Shown: positions 42,819-51,713 of the stretch, in pieces
How positions within the stretch are numbered: the first letter of the stretch is position 1
Layout: the number at the start of each line of letters is the position of its first letter
Source of the DNA: Bradyrhizobium sp. CCGUVB4N
GTDB taxonomy: Bacteria; Pseudomonadota; Alphaproteobacteria; Rhizobiales; Xanthobacteraceae
Direction of reading: 5' to 3'
DNA: 64,000 bases
NCBI RefSeq assembly: GCF_024199945.1
Contig: NZ_JANADP010000001.1
Coordinates: 6,572,001-6,636,000 of the forward strand
Notes under the pieces: model-generated
What the model was told of the DNA's origin: nothing
Seen by the model: only the letters and a program-made list of their open reading frames with translations
Database searches by the model: none
Program-made: the position numbers and the translations under genes

Positions 42819-44615
42819 ATGTGGCTACTGAATTCTTACCGGCGCCTGGAGACCTCTCCGTCAAAGTACGGAGAACGGTGCGCGCTTGGCGCAGCTGGAC
42901 GGTATCTTGCTGCCGTGCTGGCACTGCTCGGACCGACGCTTGCGGGAAATCCTCAGGCGTTCGCGCAGCAGGCGAACCAGCCGGGGTTCGATCCGCGCCA
43001 GCCGGAGAAGTATTTTGAAAACCAAACCGAGCAGGAATCTCTGAGCCGGCCTCCGGTGAAGTTACCCTCGGTCGGCCAGCCCAATACCGGCGGCGACACC
43101 AAGCCGCAATTTGTCCTGCGCGGCATCAACGTCAGCGGCGCCCACGTCATCCCTCAGGATCGCATGGCCGCCCTCTATCAGCCCTATCTCGGCAAGAAGG
43201 TCTCGCAAGCCGACCTCGCTGCGATCGCCGGCGCAATCAGCGATCTCTACCGTGCCGACGGCTTCCATCTCAGTCGGGCGATCGTGCCACCGCAGGACAT
43301 CGCCGATGGCCGCGTCCGGATCCAGGTGATCGAAGGCGCCATCGTGCAAGCCGATCTGAAGGGTGACGGCGCCGAGCAGTTCGGCGTGAGGCCTATGCTC
43401 GGGCCGGTCCTGGCCGAGCAGCCGTCGCGGCTGTCAACGCTCGAACGCCAGCTCTTCCTCATCAACGGCAGGCCGGGCGTACGGATCACCGATACCGCAC
43501 TTGAGGAGATCGGTGGCGCGACCGGTCGTTTCCGCCTCACCGTCTATCTGAAGACCTGGCACGTCTTCACGTCGTTCGGCCTGGACAATCTCGGCTCGTC
43601 GTCGGTCGGCCCATGGCAGACCTACGCTACGGGCGCCTTCAACTCCTATCTCACGCCGGGCGACACGCTCGCGGTCAACCTGTCGACCATTGCGAACGAT
43701 CCGCGCGACCTCGGCTTTGCGCGACTGTCCTATGACGCGCCAGTCGGCGTCGACGGCGTGCGCCTCGGCGCCTCCGTCCTCTACAGCGCAGTCCGGCCGG
43801 GAGATGCGCGCCGTCTCGACAGCGACATCACCACGACCGAGGCTTTCGAGGTACGTGCAAGCACCGTGCCCTTCATGTCGCAATCGTCCGGACTGACGCT
43901 CACCATGGCCGGGACTTTCAGCAACGTATCGGAGCACGATCTCTACGGCCCCTGGTACAACGACCACATCAGGACCGCGAGCCTCACAGCCGATTACCGC
44001 CTCCAGGATCGCTTCGGCGGCACCAACTACGCGACGATGACCTTCCGCCAGGGCCTCGACGTCTTCGGCGCTTCGCATTTCGACGACGATCTGTTGTCGC
44101 GCGACGGCGCGTCCTCGAATTTCTCGGTGCTGAATGTCTGGTTCACGCGCTACCAGACGCTCAATGACGCCTGGTCACTCAAACTGTCTGCGGCGAGCCA
44201 GACCGCATCGCGGCCACTGTTTACCTCGCAGCAGTTCTATCTTGGCGGCGCGGCCTTCGGCCGCGGCTACGGTGCGGCCGAGATCAGCGGCGATAATGGC
44301 CTTGCCGGCTCGCTCGAAGTTCGCTTCGACCAGAAGCTCAACTACCGCTATTGGAGCGGCTACCAGCTCTACGCCTTCGGCGACGCCGGAGCAGTCTGGA
44401 ACCACGGCTACCGTCTGAGCGACGGCCTTGCGCTGACATCGGCCGGTGCCGGCATACGGTTCTTCCTGCCGCAGGATTTCCAGGCAGATCTGGGCGTCGC
44501 CGTGCCACTGAGCTATCGGGCGCCCGACAATGAGCGGCGCAGCCCGCGCTTCCTGTTCACCCTGTCGAGCGCGTTCCGGCTTTGCCCCGAACGCGGCAGG
44601 CCGAACTGCCTCTAA
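42819..44615 (+). CDS. ShlB/FhaC/HecB family two-partner secretion outer-membrane transporter (TpsB)
   Basis: This 598-residue protein has a signal peptide (cleavage near QAFAQQ) and a POTRA_2 domain (about 96-175, VLRGINVSGAHVIP to IQVIEG). A 16-strand beta barrel follows, with the conserved GRGYGAAEISGDNGL loop that enters the pore. It would export a large TpsA adhesin or haemolysin. No TpsA gene lies within the neighbouring 20 kb seen here. It shares a divergent promoter with the FecR and CHASE2 genes, a grouping that suggests c-di-GMP-linked surface control. Confidence 0.85.
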   Translation: MWLLNSYRRLETSPSKYGERCALGAAGRYLAAVLALLGPTLAGNPQAFAQQANQPGFDPRQPEKYFENQTEQESLSRPPVKLPSVGQPNTGGDTKPQFVLRGINVSGAHVIPQDRMAALYQPYLGKKVSQADLAAIAGAISDLYRADGFHLSRAIVPPQDIADGRVRIQVIEGAIVQADLKGDGAEQFGVRPMLGPVLAEQPSRLSTLERQLFLINGRPGVRITDTALEEIGGATGRFRLTVYLKTWHVFTSFGLDNLGSSSVGPWQTYATGAFNSYLTPGDTLAVNLSTIANDPRDLGFARLSYDAPVGVDGVRLGASVLYSAVRPGDARRLDSDITTTEAFEVRASTVPFMSQSSGLTLTMAGTFSNVSEHDLYGPWYNDHIRTASLTADYRLQDRFGGTNYATMTFRQGLDVFGASHFDDDLLSRDGASSNFSVLNVWFTRYQTLNDAWSLKLSAASQTASRPLFTSQQFYLGGAAFGRGYGAAEISGDNGLAGSLEVRFDQKLNYRYWSGYQLYAFGDAGAVWNHGYRLSDGLALTSAGAGIRFFLPQDFQADLGVAVPLSYRAPDNERRSPRFLFTLSSAFRLCPERGRPNCL

Positions 44616-44763
44616 TCTTGCGCCCCGGCGACGCCGGCACGCGGGCCGTTTTGGGGCCCCTTCTCGCAGACTTGCCTAAATTTAATCCCGTAATGTGCTC
44701 ACGATTTCTCGATCTGGGCGTTTTCAATGGCCATGTTCAGTCAAAAGTGATTGAGACGGAACA

Positions 44764-45594
44764 ATGAAAAGGGTTTTTGCAATTCTGGCTTTTCTGTGCG
44801 TCCTTGCGGCGGGCCAGTATGTCGTCGTCAGCAAATTCGCGATCCGTCACGAGATGCTGTCCTTGTTCGACGCCACGCGTCAGCGGCCGATCTCGGTCGA
44901 AATCGCGGTGCGGCGCGATTACGAGACCAAGGCCAATCTCGGGCTTTGGAAGCTTCCGGTCGCCATCATCAGCAACGGCAACACGGTCAAGGCCACCGAA
45001 TATTCGTTCCTCGCCAACGTGCTTGCCGCGCGCGGCTATCTCGTTGCCAGCATCCAGCAGGATCTGCCGAGCGATCCGCCCCTGATGACCCGTGTCGGCC
45101 AGCAATATGTCGGCCGGCGCGAGGTCTATATGCGTTGCGAGGCCAACATCCTCTACGTGCTGACCACGTTGAAGGGGCGGCAGGAGAACGCTGACTACGA
45201 TCACATCACGCTGGTCGGTCACTCCAACGGCGGCGACGTCTCGATGTATGTCGCACAGCAGCATCCCGAGTTGGTGTCGAAAGTGATCACGCTCGACAAT
45301 CTCAGGGTGCCCTTCGTGCTCAACGACCGCATGAAGATCCTGTCATTCCGCTCCAAGGATCCGCATTTCCAGACCGACCCCGGCGTGCTGCCGACGCCTG
45401 AGGAGGCCAAGGCGCGCGGCATCGACATCATCCACACCGGTGCGCAGCATACCGAGATGAGCGATCGCGGGCCCGACTCGGTCAAGGAGAAGATCCAGGC
45501 GACACTCGATCGCTTCCTACGCGACAGCGCCAGCAGCGCGCTCGCGCCGGCCGATACGACCTCCCCGATGATCATGAATCCCGGCGACTACTAG
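44764..45594 (+). CDS. Exported alpha/beta hydrolase
   Basis: The 276-residue protein begins with a hydrophobic signal or anchor (VFAILAFLCVLAAGQYVVV). It has the nucleophile elbow VGHSNGGD (Ser about 154), and the later His is in TGAQHTEMSD. It resembles lipase/dienelactone-hydrolase-like enzymes that act in the periplasm. It lies 148 bases after the TpsB gene on the same strand. The substrate is unknown. Confidence 0.75.
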   Translation: MKRVFAILAFLCVLAAGQYVVVSKFAIRHEMLSLFDATRQRPISVEIAVRRDYETKANLGLWKLPVAIISNGNTVKATEYSFLANVLAARGYLVASIQQDLPSDPPLMTRVGQQYVGRREVYMRCEANILYVLTTLKGRQENADYDHITLVGHSNGGDVSMYVAQQHPELVSKVITLDNLRVPFVLNDRMKILSFRSKDPHFQTDPGVLPTPEEAKARGIDIIHTGAQHTEMSDRGPDSVKEKIQATLDRFLRDSASSALAPADTTSPMIMNPGDY

Positions 45595-45670
45595 CCGGGA
45601 TCCTTTGCGGCAGATCAACGCAGCTCCATGCCGGCCGCGATAGCAGGGCGGTACAGCATGGGAGAGGCAA

Positions 45671-45832
45671 TTGTCGCACCATCTCGAAAGGCTTGATACG
45701 GCGAGGCTTGGCCTGCCCCCGGCGCGGTCGCCCGGGCTCGTACGACATATCTATCGCTCGGCCCGCAAGCTGCTGCGGTCGATCATCGCCCGCATCGACC
45801 TCTCGCAATTTCCGGGATCGTGCTGCGGCTGA
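45671..45832 (+). CDS. Possible small basic protein (53 residues)
   Basis: TTG 45671 follows GGAG with six bases spacing. The peptide ends with a basic helical stretch (LVRHIYRSARKLLRSIIAR) and SCCG. The rest of the gap 45595-46044 shows no other gene. Evidence is limited to the ribosome site and composition. Confidence 0.3.
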   Translation: MSHHLERLDTARLGLPPARSPGLVRHIYRSARKLLRSIIARIDLSQFPGSCCG

Positions 45833-46044
45833 GTTTTGCGCGGAACGCGGCAACAAGCCCTTGAAATGCAAATCCCTGCCGGAAGAACCGACAGGGATCA
45901 GCAGAAAGGACGACGGACGGCGAATGAGGTTCATCCGGTGGCCCATCATGGACCTGCACCGGAATTGAAATGCGCAGCGCGTCCCTGCGCAAGATCAATT
46001 TGTAAGCACACGCGCGTGGCGCGAGAAATCAGAACTTTCCCTTG

Positions 46045-46386
46045 TCAGGACTTGCCCTTGCCGGGTTGCATGAAGTTGCCGGTCATCTGGCGCATGTGAT
46101 CGCCGGCATTGGTGAACTGGCTTCGCAGGAACTCGGACTGGATTCGCATCGCTTCCTGAAGGTCGGTTGCGTGAACCAGCTTACGAGCGTGTTCGAATGC
46201 CGCTTTCATGTTCTGCTCGGTGAAGGCGAGCGCCTGCTTGGATACGTCCGCGCTTGCTCCGGGAACGGACGACATCGATTTGGTGGCGGCATCGAAAAAC
46301 ATGCCGAATGCCTTCTCGGCCTGGTCGATGGTCTTCTCAGCCAGGTCGCGCAGTTCGGCCGGAACTTCGAGCTTCGGTTCGATCAT
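46045..46386 (-). CDS. Phasin family protein
   Basis: ATG 46386 gives 113 residues with the phasin_2 pattern: LRDLAEKTIDQAEKAFGMFFDAA then a long amphipathic helix (FTEQNMKAAFEHARKLVHA) and QSEFLRSQF. Phasins coat polyhydroxyalkanoate granules in the cytoplasm. The length is normal for the Bradyrhizobium versions. Confidence 0.85.
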   Translation of the reverse strand: MIEPKLEVPAELRDLAEKTIDQAEKAFGMFFDAATKSMSSVPGASADVSKQALAFTEQNMKAAFEHARKLVHATDLQEAMRIQSEFLRSQFTNAGDHMRQMTGNFMQPGKGKS

Positions 46387-46532
46387 GGTCGCACTCCTCC
46401 CTCTTTTTCCTGACTGATTATCACATTTGCCGCACCGCCTTCCAGCGGCCAAGCGCCGGCGACGGACGCCATCTGGCGGTCCGTTTTCCGGCTTGAAAGG
46501 TGGACAAAGCGTGATTCCGGCCCGTGGCCGGC

Positions 46533-46718
46533 TCAAGACAGCGGATGTTCGGGGATGGTTTCGTCGGTGACGAGGTCTTCGACGAGCTTGATGACCTCAA
46601 AGCGCTGCCGGGGAGCGAGCTTGAGAAAGGCGCGCAGCAGGCGGAGACTTTCGACGGTACCGTTCGCGGGGGCGCCGAGCTTGAGATGCAGTTCAGCCGC
46701 GAAATTGAGGTTTTTCAT
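46533..46718 (-). CDS. Hypothetical small helical protein
   Basis: This 61-residue protein from ATG 46718 reads LNFAAELHLKLGAPANGTVESL then a likely helix (LRLLRAFLKLAPRQRFEVIKLVEDLV). No family was recognised. Phasin lies downstream on the same strand. Confidence 0.55.
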   Translation of the reverse strand: MKNLNFAAELHLKLGAPANGTVESLRLLRAFLKLAPRQRFEVIKLVEDLVTDETIPEHPLS

Positions 46719-47110
46719 CTCGCACCTATGACAGGATTCGGCCCTTCGGTGTCGGGCATCGGGAGCCCGGCCGATAACCGTATGCCGTTACCGAACATCA
46801 TGGCGACGGCGAACTCTAGGTCGGAACACCCCAGCAGATTGACATGCTGAGCTGCATATCTGGAGAGACTCGGCTCGACCCGAGAAGTTGTAATTATGGC
46901 AAGGAACAACCCCTCGAGCAAGCCAAACCGTTGGGCTTAGCGATGCTTCGTCGGCATCGTGGCACGGCAATTCCGGATAACAGGAATACGCGCTGCCGTC
47001 ACCCACCTGCGTCAAGAAGCAGCAATCAGTCACCACACGGCCCCGATCGCTGTCAATTAGACCTGCGTTTCATCTTGTTTCCCGTGTGAACCGCGATTGG
47101 CAGCCACGGA
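46719..47110. other. Non-coding gap
   Basis: No reading frame with a ribosome site and no repeat was found; a 14-codon frame after 46896 is too short to support. Confidence 0.5.
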
Positions 47111-47575
47111 CTAACGCTTCTTGAGCGTATACACGTAATCGTTGAGCCCGATTTCGGCGGTTGTATCGTCCACGAAATGAACGTCGATCTCGCAGCCGGT
47201 CTCGAGCGTCCTGATATGAGCCGCGGTGAAGCCGAGCGAAACGGCAAGGGCCTTGGGATCCACCTTCTTGTCGGCGCGCTGCATCTCGTCGAATGCGCCC
47301 TGGAAGAGCATTTCGGGACCGTAGTCCGTCACCTTGTACTGTAGCTTGGCGCAGGCAAATGGACGCGGACCGGAGATCTCCCTGGCCTTCAGGACCACCG
47401 TCTTGCCCATCAGCCGCGTGCGCTCGGCATCGTCTGGCTTGCGGTGCGGATCGGCCCATGGTGCGACCACGGCCGTCGTCAGCGTCCAGCTGCCGATATA
47501 GAAGGGATCGGCGGCCACGGCAGGGCCAGCCATCGCGATCGATGCGAGCAGACAAATCGTGCGGGTGAATTTCAT
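47111..47575 (-). CDS. Hypothetical exported protein
   Basis: This 154-residue protein has a clear signal peptide (ICLLASIAMAGPAVAA). The mature domain is mixed alpha/beta (FYIGSWTLTTAVVAPWAD, RPFACAKLQYKVTDYG, GCEIDVHFVDDTTAEIGL) with two cysteines that may pair in the periplasm. No family was recognised. Confidence 0.7.
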   Translation of the reverse strand: MKFTRTICLLASIAMAGPAVAADPFYIGSWTLTTAVVAPWADPHRKPDDAERTRLMGKTVVLKAREISGPRPFACAKLQYKVTDYGPEMLFQGAFDEMQRADKKVDPKALAVSLGFTAAHIRTLETGCEIDVHFVDDTTAEIGLNDYVYTLKKR

Positions 47576-47771
47576 CCAACGAGTCCCCTTGATCTCCTGG
47601 CTTGGACTCGCCGCCCCGCGTCGGGGTTCATCGCTCCCGATATTTCTCGCTCCATGAACCGTTGTTCAAGATCGTACGACCAAGCGATTGCGAAACGGCC
47701 ACGCAGATCACGGGCGCCATGGCTGATGGACTGTCTGATTCGGGCGCGCGTCAGCACCAAAGGACGACGGC

Positions 47772-48128
47772 ATGCTTTCTCGCTGCGATCTCATCAAGGG
47801 CGCCGCGGTTGCGCTTCTCACACTCTCGACACAGGGCGCATGGGCGCAGGAGACCAAGATGAACCTTTTCAAGATCGTCACCATCAAGGACGAGATCATC
47901 ATCGGGCTGTCGCCCGAGGAGCTTCAGGCGCTCGGCGGTAATGACGCGAGCGCGATTGCGCACGCGTTGGCGCAAAAGGGCGACCTCACGGTCTGGCAGT
48001 ACAACGTGCATCGCGGACAGAACGGAGAGATGCAGCAGGCGCCCACTGCCAAGATCGGCTTGCTGGCCAACGCCTCGCTCCGTGTCGAGCCCTACACCAC
48101 GCCCTACCAGATCATGCCGCATCCGTAA
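47772..48128 (+). CDS. Hypothetical exported protein
   Basis: This 118-residue protein begins with a signal peptide (LIKGAAVALLTLSTQGAWAQE). The mature part reads IVTIKDEIIIGLSPEELQALGG and LTVWQYNVHRGQNGEMQQAP, a short domain without a recognised name. It converges on the next gene with a shared hairpin at 48145-48166. Confidence 0.7.
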   Translation: MLSRCDLIKGAAVALLTLSTQGAWAQETKMNLFKIVTIKDEIIIGLSPEELQALGGNDASAIAHALAQKGDLTVWQYNVHRGQNGEMQQAPTAKIGLLANASLRVEPYTTPYQIMPHP

Positions 48129-48144
48129 GGAGAGACGGAAGAAC

Positions 48145-48166
48145 GCCGGCGGCGCAAGCCGCCGGC
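48145..48166. terminator. Hairpin between convergent genes
   Basis: A perfect 9-base stem GCCGGCGGC/GCCGCCGGC around a GCAA tetraloop lies midway between two convergent genes. No T-run follows, so it may act as a message 3' end or a Rho-assisted terminator for both. Confidence 0.55.
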
Positions 48167-48174
48167 GGCCACAT

Positions 48175-48738
48175 TCAGCGGCGCCGCGCCGATACATTGG
48201 TGGCAAAGCCGTAGACCAGCGCCAGCCGGTCGAGACATTCGCGAAAACGCCGCGCAAAATAGTCGTTCCAGCGCTGGGTGCGGACGGCGCGTCGCAGCCC
48301 GATCTGATCCATCGTCAAACCAAGCACCAGCACGTCATGCACCAGCGCGGCGCCGTCGGTGCCGAGCTCGCGCTCGACCTGGTTCAGCCGCAATACGGCC
48401 TGACGCTGGCTCTCGGTGATGGGCTCGCGGGAGCGCGCGCCGTCGACATATTCGCGGGTCGGGTCCATGGCCTGAGGGCCCCGCTCCGCCCGCTCCCAGT
48501 CGCTCTGGTAGGCGCGGCCACCCCGATATTGCGCCTCGTCGATCTGGTGATGCGAGTGCAGCCGGCCGAGCGGATCGTTGCGGATCGACCGCACCGCCAC
48601 GATCTTGTCGTCCTGATCGAGCGCCAGGGGATTGTCGACCTCAACCTCCGCCAATTCTGCATTGAACGGCAGGTCGCGCGACCGGCGGTCGTGAAGCCCG
48701 GTCAATTTGTAGGACATGTTGCGTCTGGCACGTGCCAC
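48175..48738 (-). CDS. Hypothetical protein
   Basis: GTG 48738 follows AAGGAG with nine bases spacing and gives 187 residues. It contains DPLGRLHSHHQIDEAQYRGGRAYQSDWE, a helical block seen in Rhizobiales proteins of uncharacterised DUF6456-like type. A second helical block follows (LVHDVLVLGLTMDQIGLRRAV, RFRECLDRLALVYG). The function is unknown. It is next to the GcrA-like gene on the same strand. Confidence 0.6.
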   Translation of the reverse strand: MARARRNMSYKLTGLHDRRSRDLPFNAELAEVEVDNPLALDQDDKIVAVRSIRNDPLGRLHSHHQIDEAQYRGGRAYQSDWERAERGPQAMDPTREYVDGARSREPITESQRQAVLRLNQVERELGTDGAALVHDVLVLGLTMDQIGLRRAVRTQRWNDYFARRFRECLDRLALVYGFATNVSARRR

Positions 48739-48787
48739 TCGGAGACTCCTTGCGAATTAAGATCAGAAGGAATGCTGGCCGCGCCGG

Positions 48788-49321
48788 TCAGGCGGTGGAG
48801 ACCAGCCTCAGCACGACGGCACCGGCGGTACGGCCGGATACTGCTCCGGGACCGCGGGTCAGGTGCGCATGCGGCGCGCAATAGCTCGAACCAGGCTGGC
48901 GCGGGTGACCGCAGAAGCTGATCTCCTCTCCCTCACCGTCACCACCATAGGGATAGCGGCAATCGCCTCGCTCGAGCTCGAGCAGTGTGATCAGTCGCGG
49001 CTGGACACCGACGCAGCGCAGTTTGACCGGATTGGCCGGTCTTAATGCTGAAGGCGGCGGCAGGTTCAGGCCGGGTATTGCAACACGAGGCGGCGAGAGC
49101 GGACCGGGCTCGCCCGGCAAGGACGGTACGATCGATGGACTCGTCATCCGTTCGGGCTCGGCGAGCCCAAGCCGCTTGGCACGACCGATCACCGCATTGC
49201 GCGTGTAAGCTGTTCCAAACCTTGCGTTAATCTCCCTTCCGATCTCCGCATATGACAGTCCCTTGAAAAAATAGTCGCGAAGCGCGTCGGAATGCTCCGA
49301 CGACCAGTGGCCCGGTTCCAT
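48788..49321 (-). CDS. GcrA family cell-cycle-type regulator (paralogue)
   Basis: ATG 49321 gives 177 residues. The N-terminal helix-turn-helix is GcrA-like (HWSSEHSDALRDYFFKGLSYAEIGREI, YTRNAVIGRAKRLGL). The C-terminal sigma-contact region has CRYPYG, FCGHP and YCAPH. GcrA binds sigma70 and methylated GANTC promoters. The sequence departs from the main GcrA start, so it is probably a paralogue. Its upstream region holds a TTCCG/CCGAA element and the divergent S24 repressor. Confidence 0.78.
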   Translation of the reverse strand: MEPGHWSSEHSDALRDYFFKGLSYAEIGREINARFGTAYTRNAVIGRAKRLGLAEPERMTSPSIVPSLPGEPGPLSPPRVAIPGLNLPPPSALRPANPVKLRCVGVQPRLITLLELERGDCRYPYGGDGEGEEISFCGHPRQPGSSYCAPHAHLTRGPGAVSGRTAGAVVLRLVSTA

Positions 49322-49373
49322 GCTGCTGTCCTGTGATGCGCCCCGATCGCACGATCCTGAGGCGGAACGCACA

Positions 49374-49445
49374 TTCCGTTATTCCGAAGACAAAGTCAAG
49401 CGCGAATTCTGATATTCATAATTGCATCAATTCCGAATTTCGGAT
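49374..49445. promoter_or_regulatory. Divergent operator region between GcrA-like and S24 repressor genes
   Basis: TTCCG-AATTT-CGGAT at 49431-49445 lies 39 bases before the repressor start. A related TTCCG-TTATT-CCGAA block at 49374-49388 lies 52 bases before the GcrA-like start. The same TTCCG-N5-CGGAA form occurs twice downstream of the repressor gene. Confidence 0.65.
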
Positions 49446-49484
49446 TACAAGAGGCGGAGCCAATCGGCAATCGAGGGAATCACC

Positions 49485-50093
49485 ATGTTGGACGTTGCGA
49501 TGATCGAGCGGGGCCTGGAGAAGACGGGCAAGAGCAAGGGCGGGCTGGCCGCGGCAATGGGCGTTCGCCCGGGCGCGGTGTCGGAGATCCTCGGTGGCGA
49601 ACGCCTGGTGAAGGCCTCTGAAATCATTCCAATCATGGAATATCTTGAGCTCAATCTCGCGCCGATCATGGGGCGCGTCGGTGCCGGCGCCGTGATCGAG
49701 CCAGATGTCGAGCAGGTGCCGCCGGAGGGGCTCGGCGATATCGCGCTGCCGTTCCCGATCATGGAAGAGACCGTGGCCTTCGAGATCGTCGGCGATTCGA
49801 TGCTGCCCAAATACGAAAGCGGCGACGTGATCGTGGTCTACAAGGACCAGCGTCATCCACTGTCGAGCTTTTACGGCGAAGAGGCCGTGGTCCGGCTCAA
49901 GACCGGTGAACGCTATTTGAAGACCATCGAACGCGGGAAATCTCCCTCCGTCGTCAATCTCAACAGCTTCAACGCCAAGCCGATCGTCGGCGTCAAGCTC
50001 GACTGGGTCGGAGAGATCTGCCTCTCGATGCCCAAGGGCCAGCTCGAACGGCTGCGCGCGAAGTCGGCCCGCCCCCGCAAGAAGGGGCGATAG
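49485..50093 (+). CDS. S24 family CI/LexA-type repressor
   Basis: ATG 49485, behind GAGGG, gives 202 residues. The helix-turn-helix is at 17-40 (KGGLAAAMGVRPGAVSEILGG). A C-terminal S24 peptidase domain has Ser105 in GDSMLP and Lys146 in RYLKTIER, the self-cleavage dyad. A protein like this would repress its targets until RecA-stimulated self-cleavage. Operators of one form lie on both sides of the gene, consistent with autorepression and control of its neighbours. No other phage gene is present. Confidence 0.85.
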   Translation: MLDVAMIERGLEKTGKSKGGLAAAMGVRPGAVSEILGGERLVKASEIIPIMEYLELNLAPIMGRVGAGAVIEPDVEQVPPEGLGDIALPFPIMEETVAFEIVGDSMLPKYESGDVIVVYKDQRHPLSSFYGEEAVVRLKTGERYLKTIERGKSPSVVNLNSFNAKPIVGVKLDWVGEICLSMPKGQLERLRAKSARPRKKGR

Positions 50094-50100
50094 GCGCGAA

Positions 50101-50152
50101 TTTCCGATTTTTGGAAATTGACCTTGACTTAATTCCGTTTTTCGGAAATAAT
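50101..50152 (+). promoter_or_regulatory. Promoter with two TTCCG-N5-CGGAA operators
   Basis: Sites TTCCG-ATTTT-TGGAA (50102-50116) and TTCCG-TTTTT-CGGAA (50133-50147) flank a TTGACT -35 (50124-50129). The second site covers the spacer up to a -10-like AATAAT near 50146-50151. A bound S24 repressor would block this promoter, which faces the 91-residue gene at 50200. Confidence 0.7.
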
Positions 50153-50172
50153 CTGCCGCGCCCTCGCCGATT

Positions 50173-50184
50173 GGGGGGGGGGGG
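50173..50184 (+). repeat. Run of 12 G in 5' untranslated region
   Basis: A 12-G tract lies 15 bases before the start codon of the 91-residue gene and just upstream of its ribosome site. Such tracts are prone to slippage and can change expression between cells; a base-calling artefact is also possible. Confidence 0.6.
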
Positions 50185-50199
50185 CGGCAGGATCGCTTC

Positions 50200-50475
50200 A
50201 TGCAGTATTTCGTCGTGATGATCGACTACGGGCGGCGCGGTCGCGAGGCGATCGTCGACCCCGAGATCACAAGACGCGAGGTCATCTCCCGCGTCACTTC
50301 CGGCGAATACCAGAACATCTCGTTCATCCACGAAATCGCAGAGAATTCGGTCGAGGACGTCACCGAGGCCATCCTGGCCGAGGCTGCCCTTCCCCAGATC
50401 CCGCCTGAAGATGTCGACCTCCAGGCCATCCGCCACGATCACGCCCGCGACCTGCGCAAGCACGAGAAAGCGTGA
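50200..50475 (+). CDS. Hypothetical protein under S24-repressor-type promoter
   Basis: This 91-residue protein starts at ATG 50200 with AGGA seven bases upstream. It reads YFVVMIDYGRRGREAIVDPE, then EVISRVTSGEYQNISFIHEI and a charged C-terminal helix. No family was recognised. Its promoter carries two operators of the neighbouring repressor and a G12 tract in the leader, so it is probably induced with DNA damage or similar stress. Confidence 0.65.
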   Translation: MQYFVVMIDYGRRGREAIVDPEITRREVISRVTSGEYQNISFIHEIAENSVEDVTEAILAEAALPQIPPEDVDLQAIRHDHARDLRKHEKA

Positions 50476-50514
50476 CGCAGGCCCAGGCGGCTTGCGCCAC
50501 GATTGCGTTGGAGA

Positions 50515-51489
50515 TCACACCGTCAGAACGGTCGATCCCGTGGTCTTGCGCGCGGCGAGATCGGCGTGCGCCTTGGCAGCATCCTTCAACGGATAGGTCT
50601 GGCGCACCTCGATCTTGACCGCCCCGGACTTGACGACGTCGAACAGCTCGTTCGCCATCGCGACGAGATTCTCGCGCTTGGCGGCGTAAGTGAACAGCGT
50701 CGGGCGGGTGACGTAGAGCGAGCCCTTCTGCGCGAGCAGGCCGAGATTGAGCGGCTCGACCGCACCGGAGGAGGCACCGAACAGCGCGGCAACGCCGAGC
50801 GGCGCGAGGCAATCCAGCGACTTCAGGAACGTGTCCTTGCCGACGGAATCATAAACCACCGGCACCTTCTTGCCGCCGGTGATCTCGTCGACGCGCTTCA
50901 CGAAATCCTCGCGCGTGTAGATGATGACGTGGTCACAGCCGTGCGCCTTGGCGAGTTTTGCCTTCTCGTCGCTGCTGACGGTGCCGATCACGGTCGCGCC
51001 GAGATGTTTTGCCCACTGGCTCAGGATCAGGCCGACACCGCCGGCCGCCGCATGCAGCAAAATGGTGTCGCCAGCCTTCACGCGATAGGTCTGCCGGATC
51101 AGGTACTGCGTCGTCAGCCCCTTCAGCATCATTGCGGCCGCCGTCTTGTCGTCGACACCGTCAGGCAGCTTCAACAGCCGGTCGGCCGGGATCAGCCGCG
51201 CCTCGGAATAAGCGCCGAGCGGTGATGCACCATAGGCGACGCGATCGCCCGGCTTCAGATCGGTGACACCTGGCCCGACCTCCTCGACAACGCCCGCGGC
51301 CTCACTGCCGAGCCCGCTCGGCAATGGCGCCGGATACACACCCGAGCGGTTGTAGATGTCGACGAAGTTGAGACCAACGGCAGTGTGGCGGATGCGCGCC
51401 TCGCCCTGGCCGGGCTTGCCGACATTGACCTCCTCCCAAACCAGGACTTCCGGACCGCCGGTCTTGTGAAAGCGAATGGCATGCGTCAT
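50515..51489 (-). CDS. qorA: NADPH:quinone oxidoreductase (zinc-free MDR family)
   Basis: ATG 51489 gives 324 residues; the frame continues upstream without support. It has the quinone reductase signature (NFVDIYNRSGVYPAPLPSG), the NADPH-binding HAAAGGVGLILSQWA and VVYDSVGK, and ends in KTTGSTVLTV as in QorA. It reduces quinones with NADPH by one electron. Confidence 0.88.
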   Translation of the reverse strand: MTHAIRFHKTGGPEVLVWEEVNVGKPGQGEARIRHTAVGLNFVDIYNRSGVYPAPLPSGLGSEAAGVVEEVGPGVTDLKPGDRVAYGASPLGAYSEARLIPADRLLKLPDGVDDKTAAAMMLKGLTTQYLIRQTYRVKAGDTILLHAAAGGVGLILSQWAKHLGATVIGTVSSDEKAKLAKAHGCDHVIIYTREDFVKRVDEITGGKKVPVVYDSVGKDTFLKSLDCLAPLGVAALFGASSGAVEPLNLGLLAQKGSLYVTRPTLFTYAAKRENLVAMANELFDVVKSGAVKIEVRQTYPLKDAAKAHADLAARKTTGSTVLTV

Positions 51490-51713
51490 GGGCGTTGCTC
51501 CCTTATCGTTGCAGTGAAGGTCCGAGAACCGGATCGGCCTGTGAAATAGGCATTTGGTCCGCCCGTTACAGTACAGAGACGTAACAAGAATGTCACAGCG
51601 AACGACAAACGCTCGCCGTTCCGCCTCTGTTCGAAAGAGTTGATGACGGCATCGACGCAACCGGCAGTAGCCTTTGCGCGGGGTTTGGTGGTCGCCTGCG
51701 AAGGAGAGCCGAG

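Noticed and set aside
49485..50093. Prophage around the S24 repressor
   Set aside because: No integrase, terminase, capsid or other phage gene lies within the window on either side.
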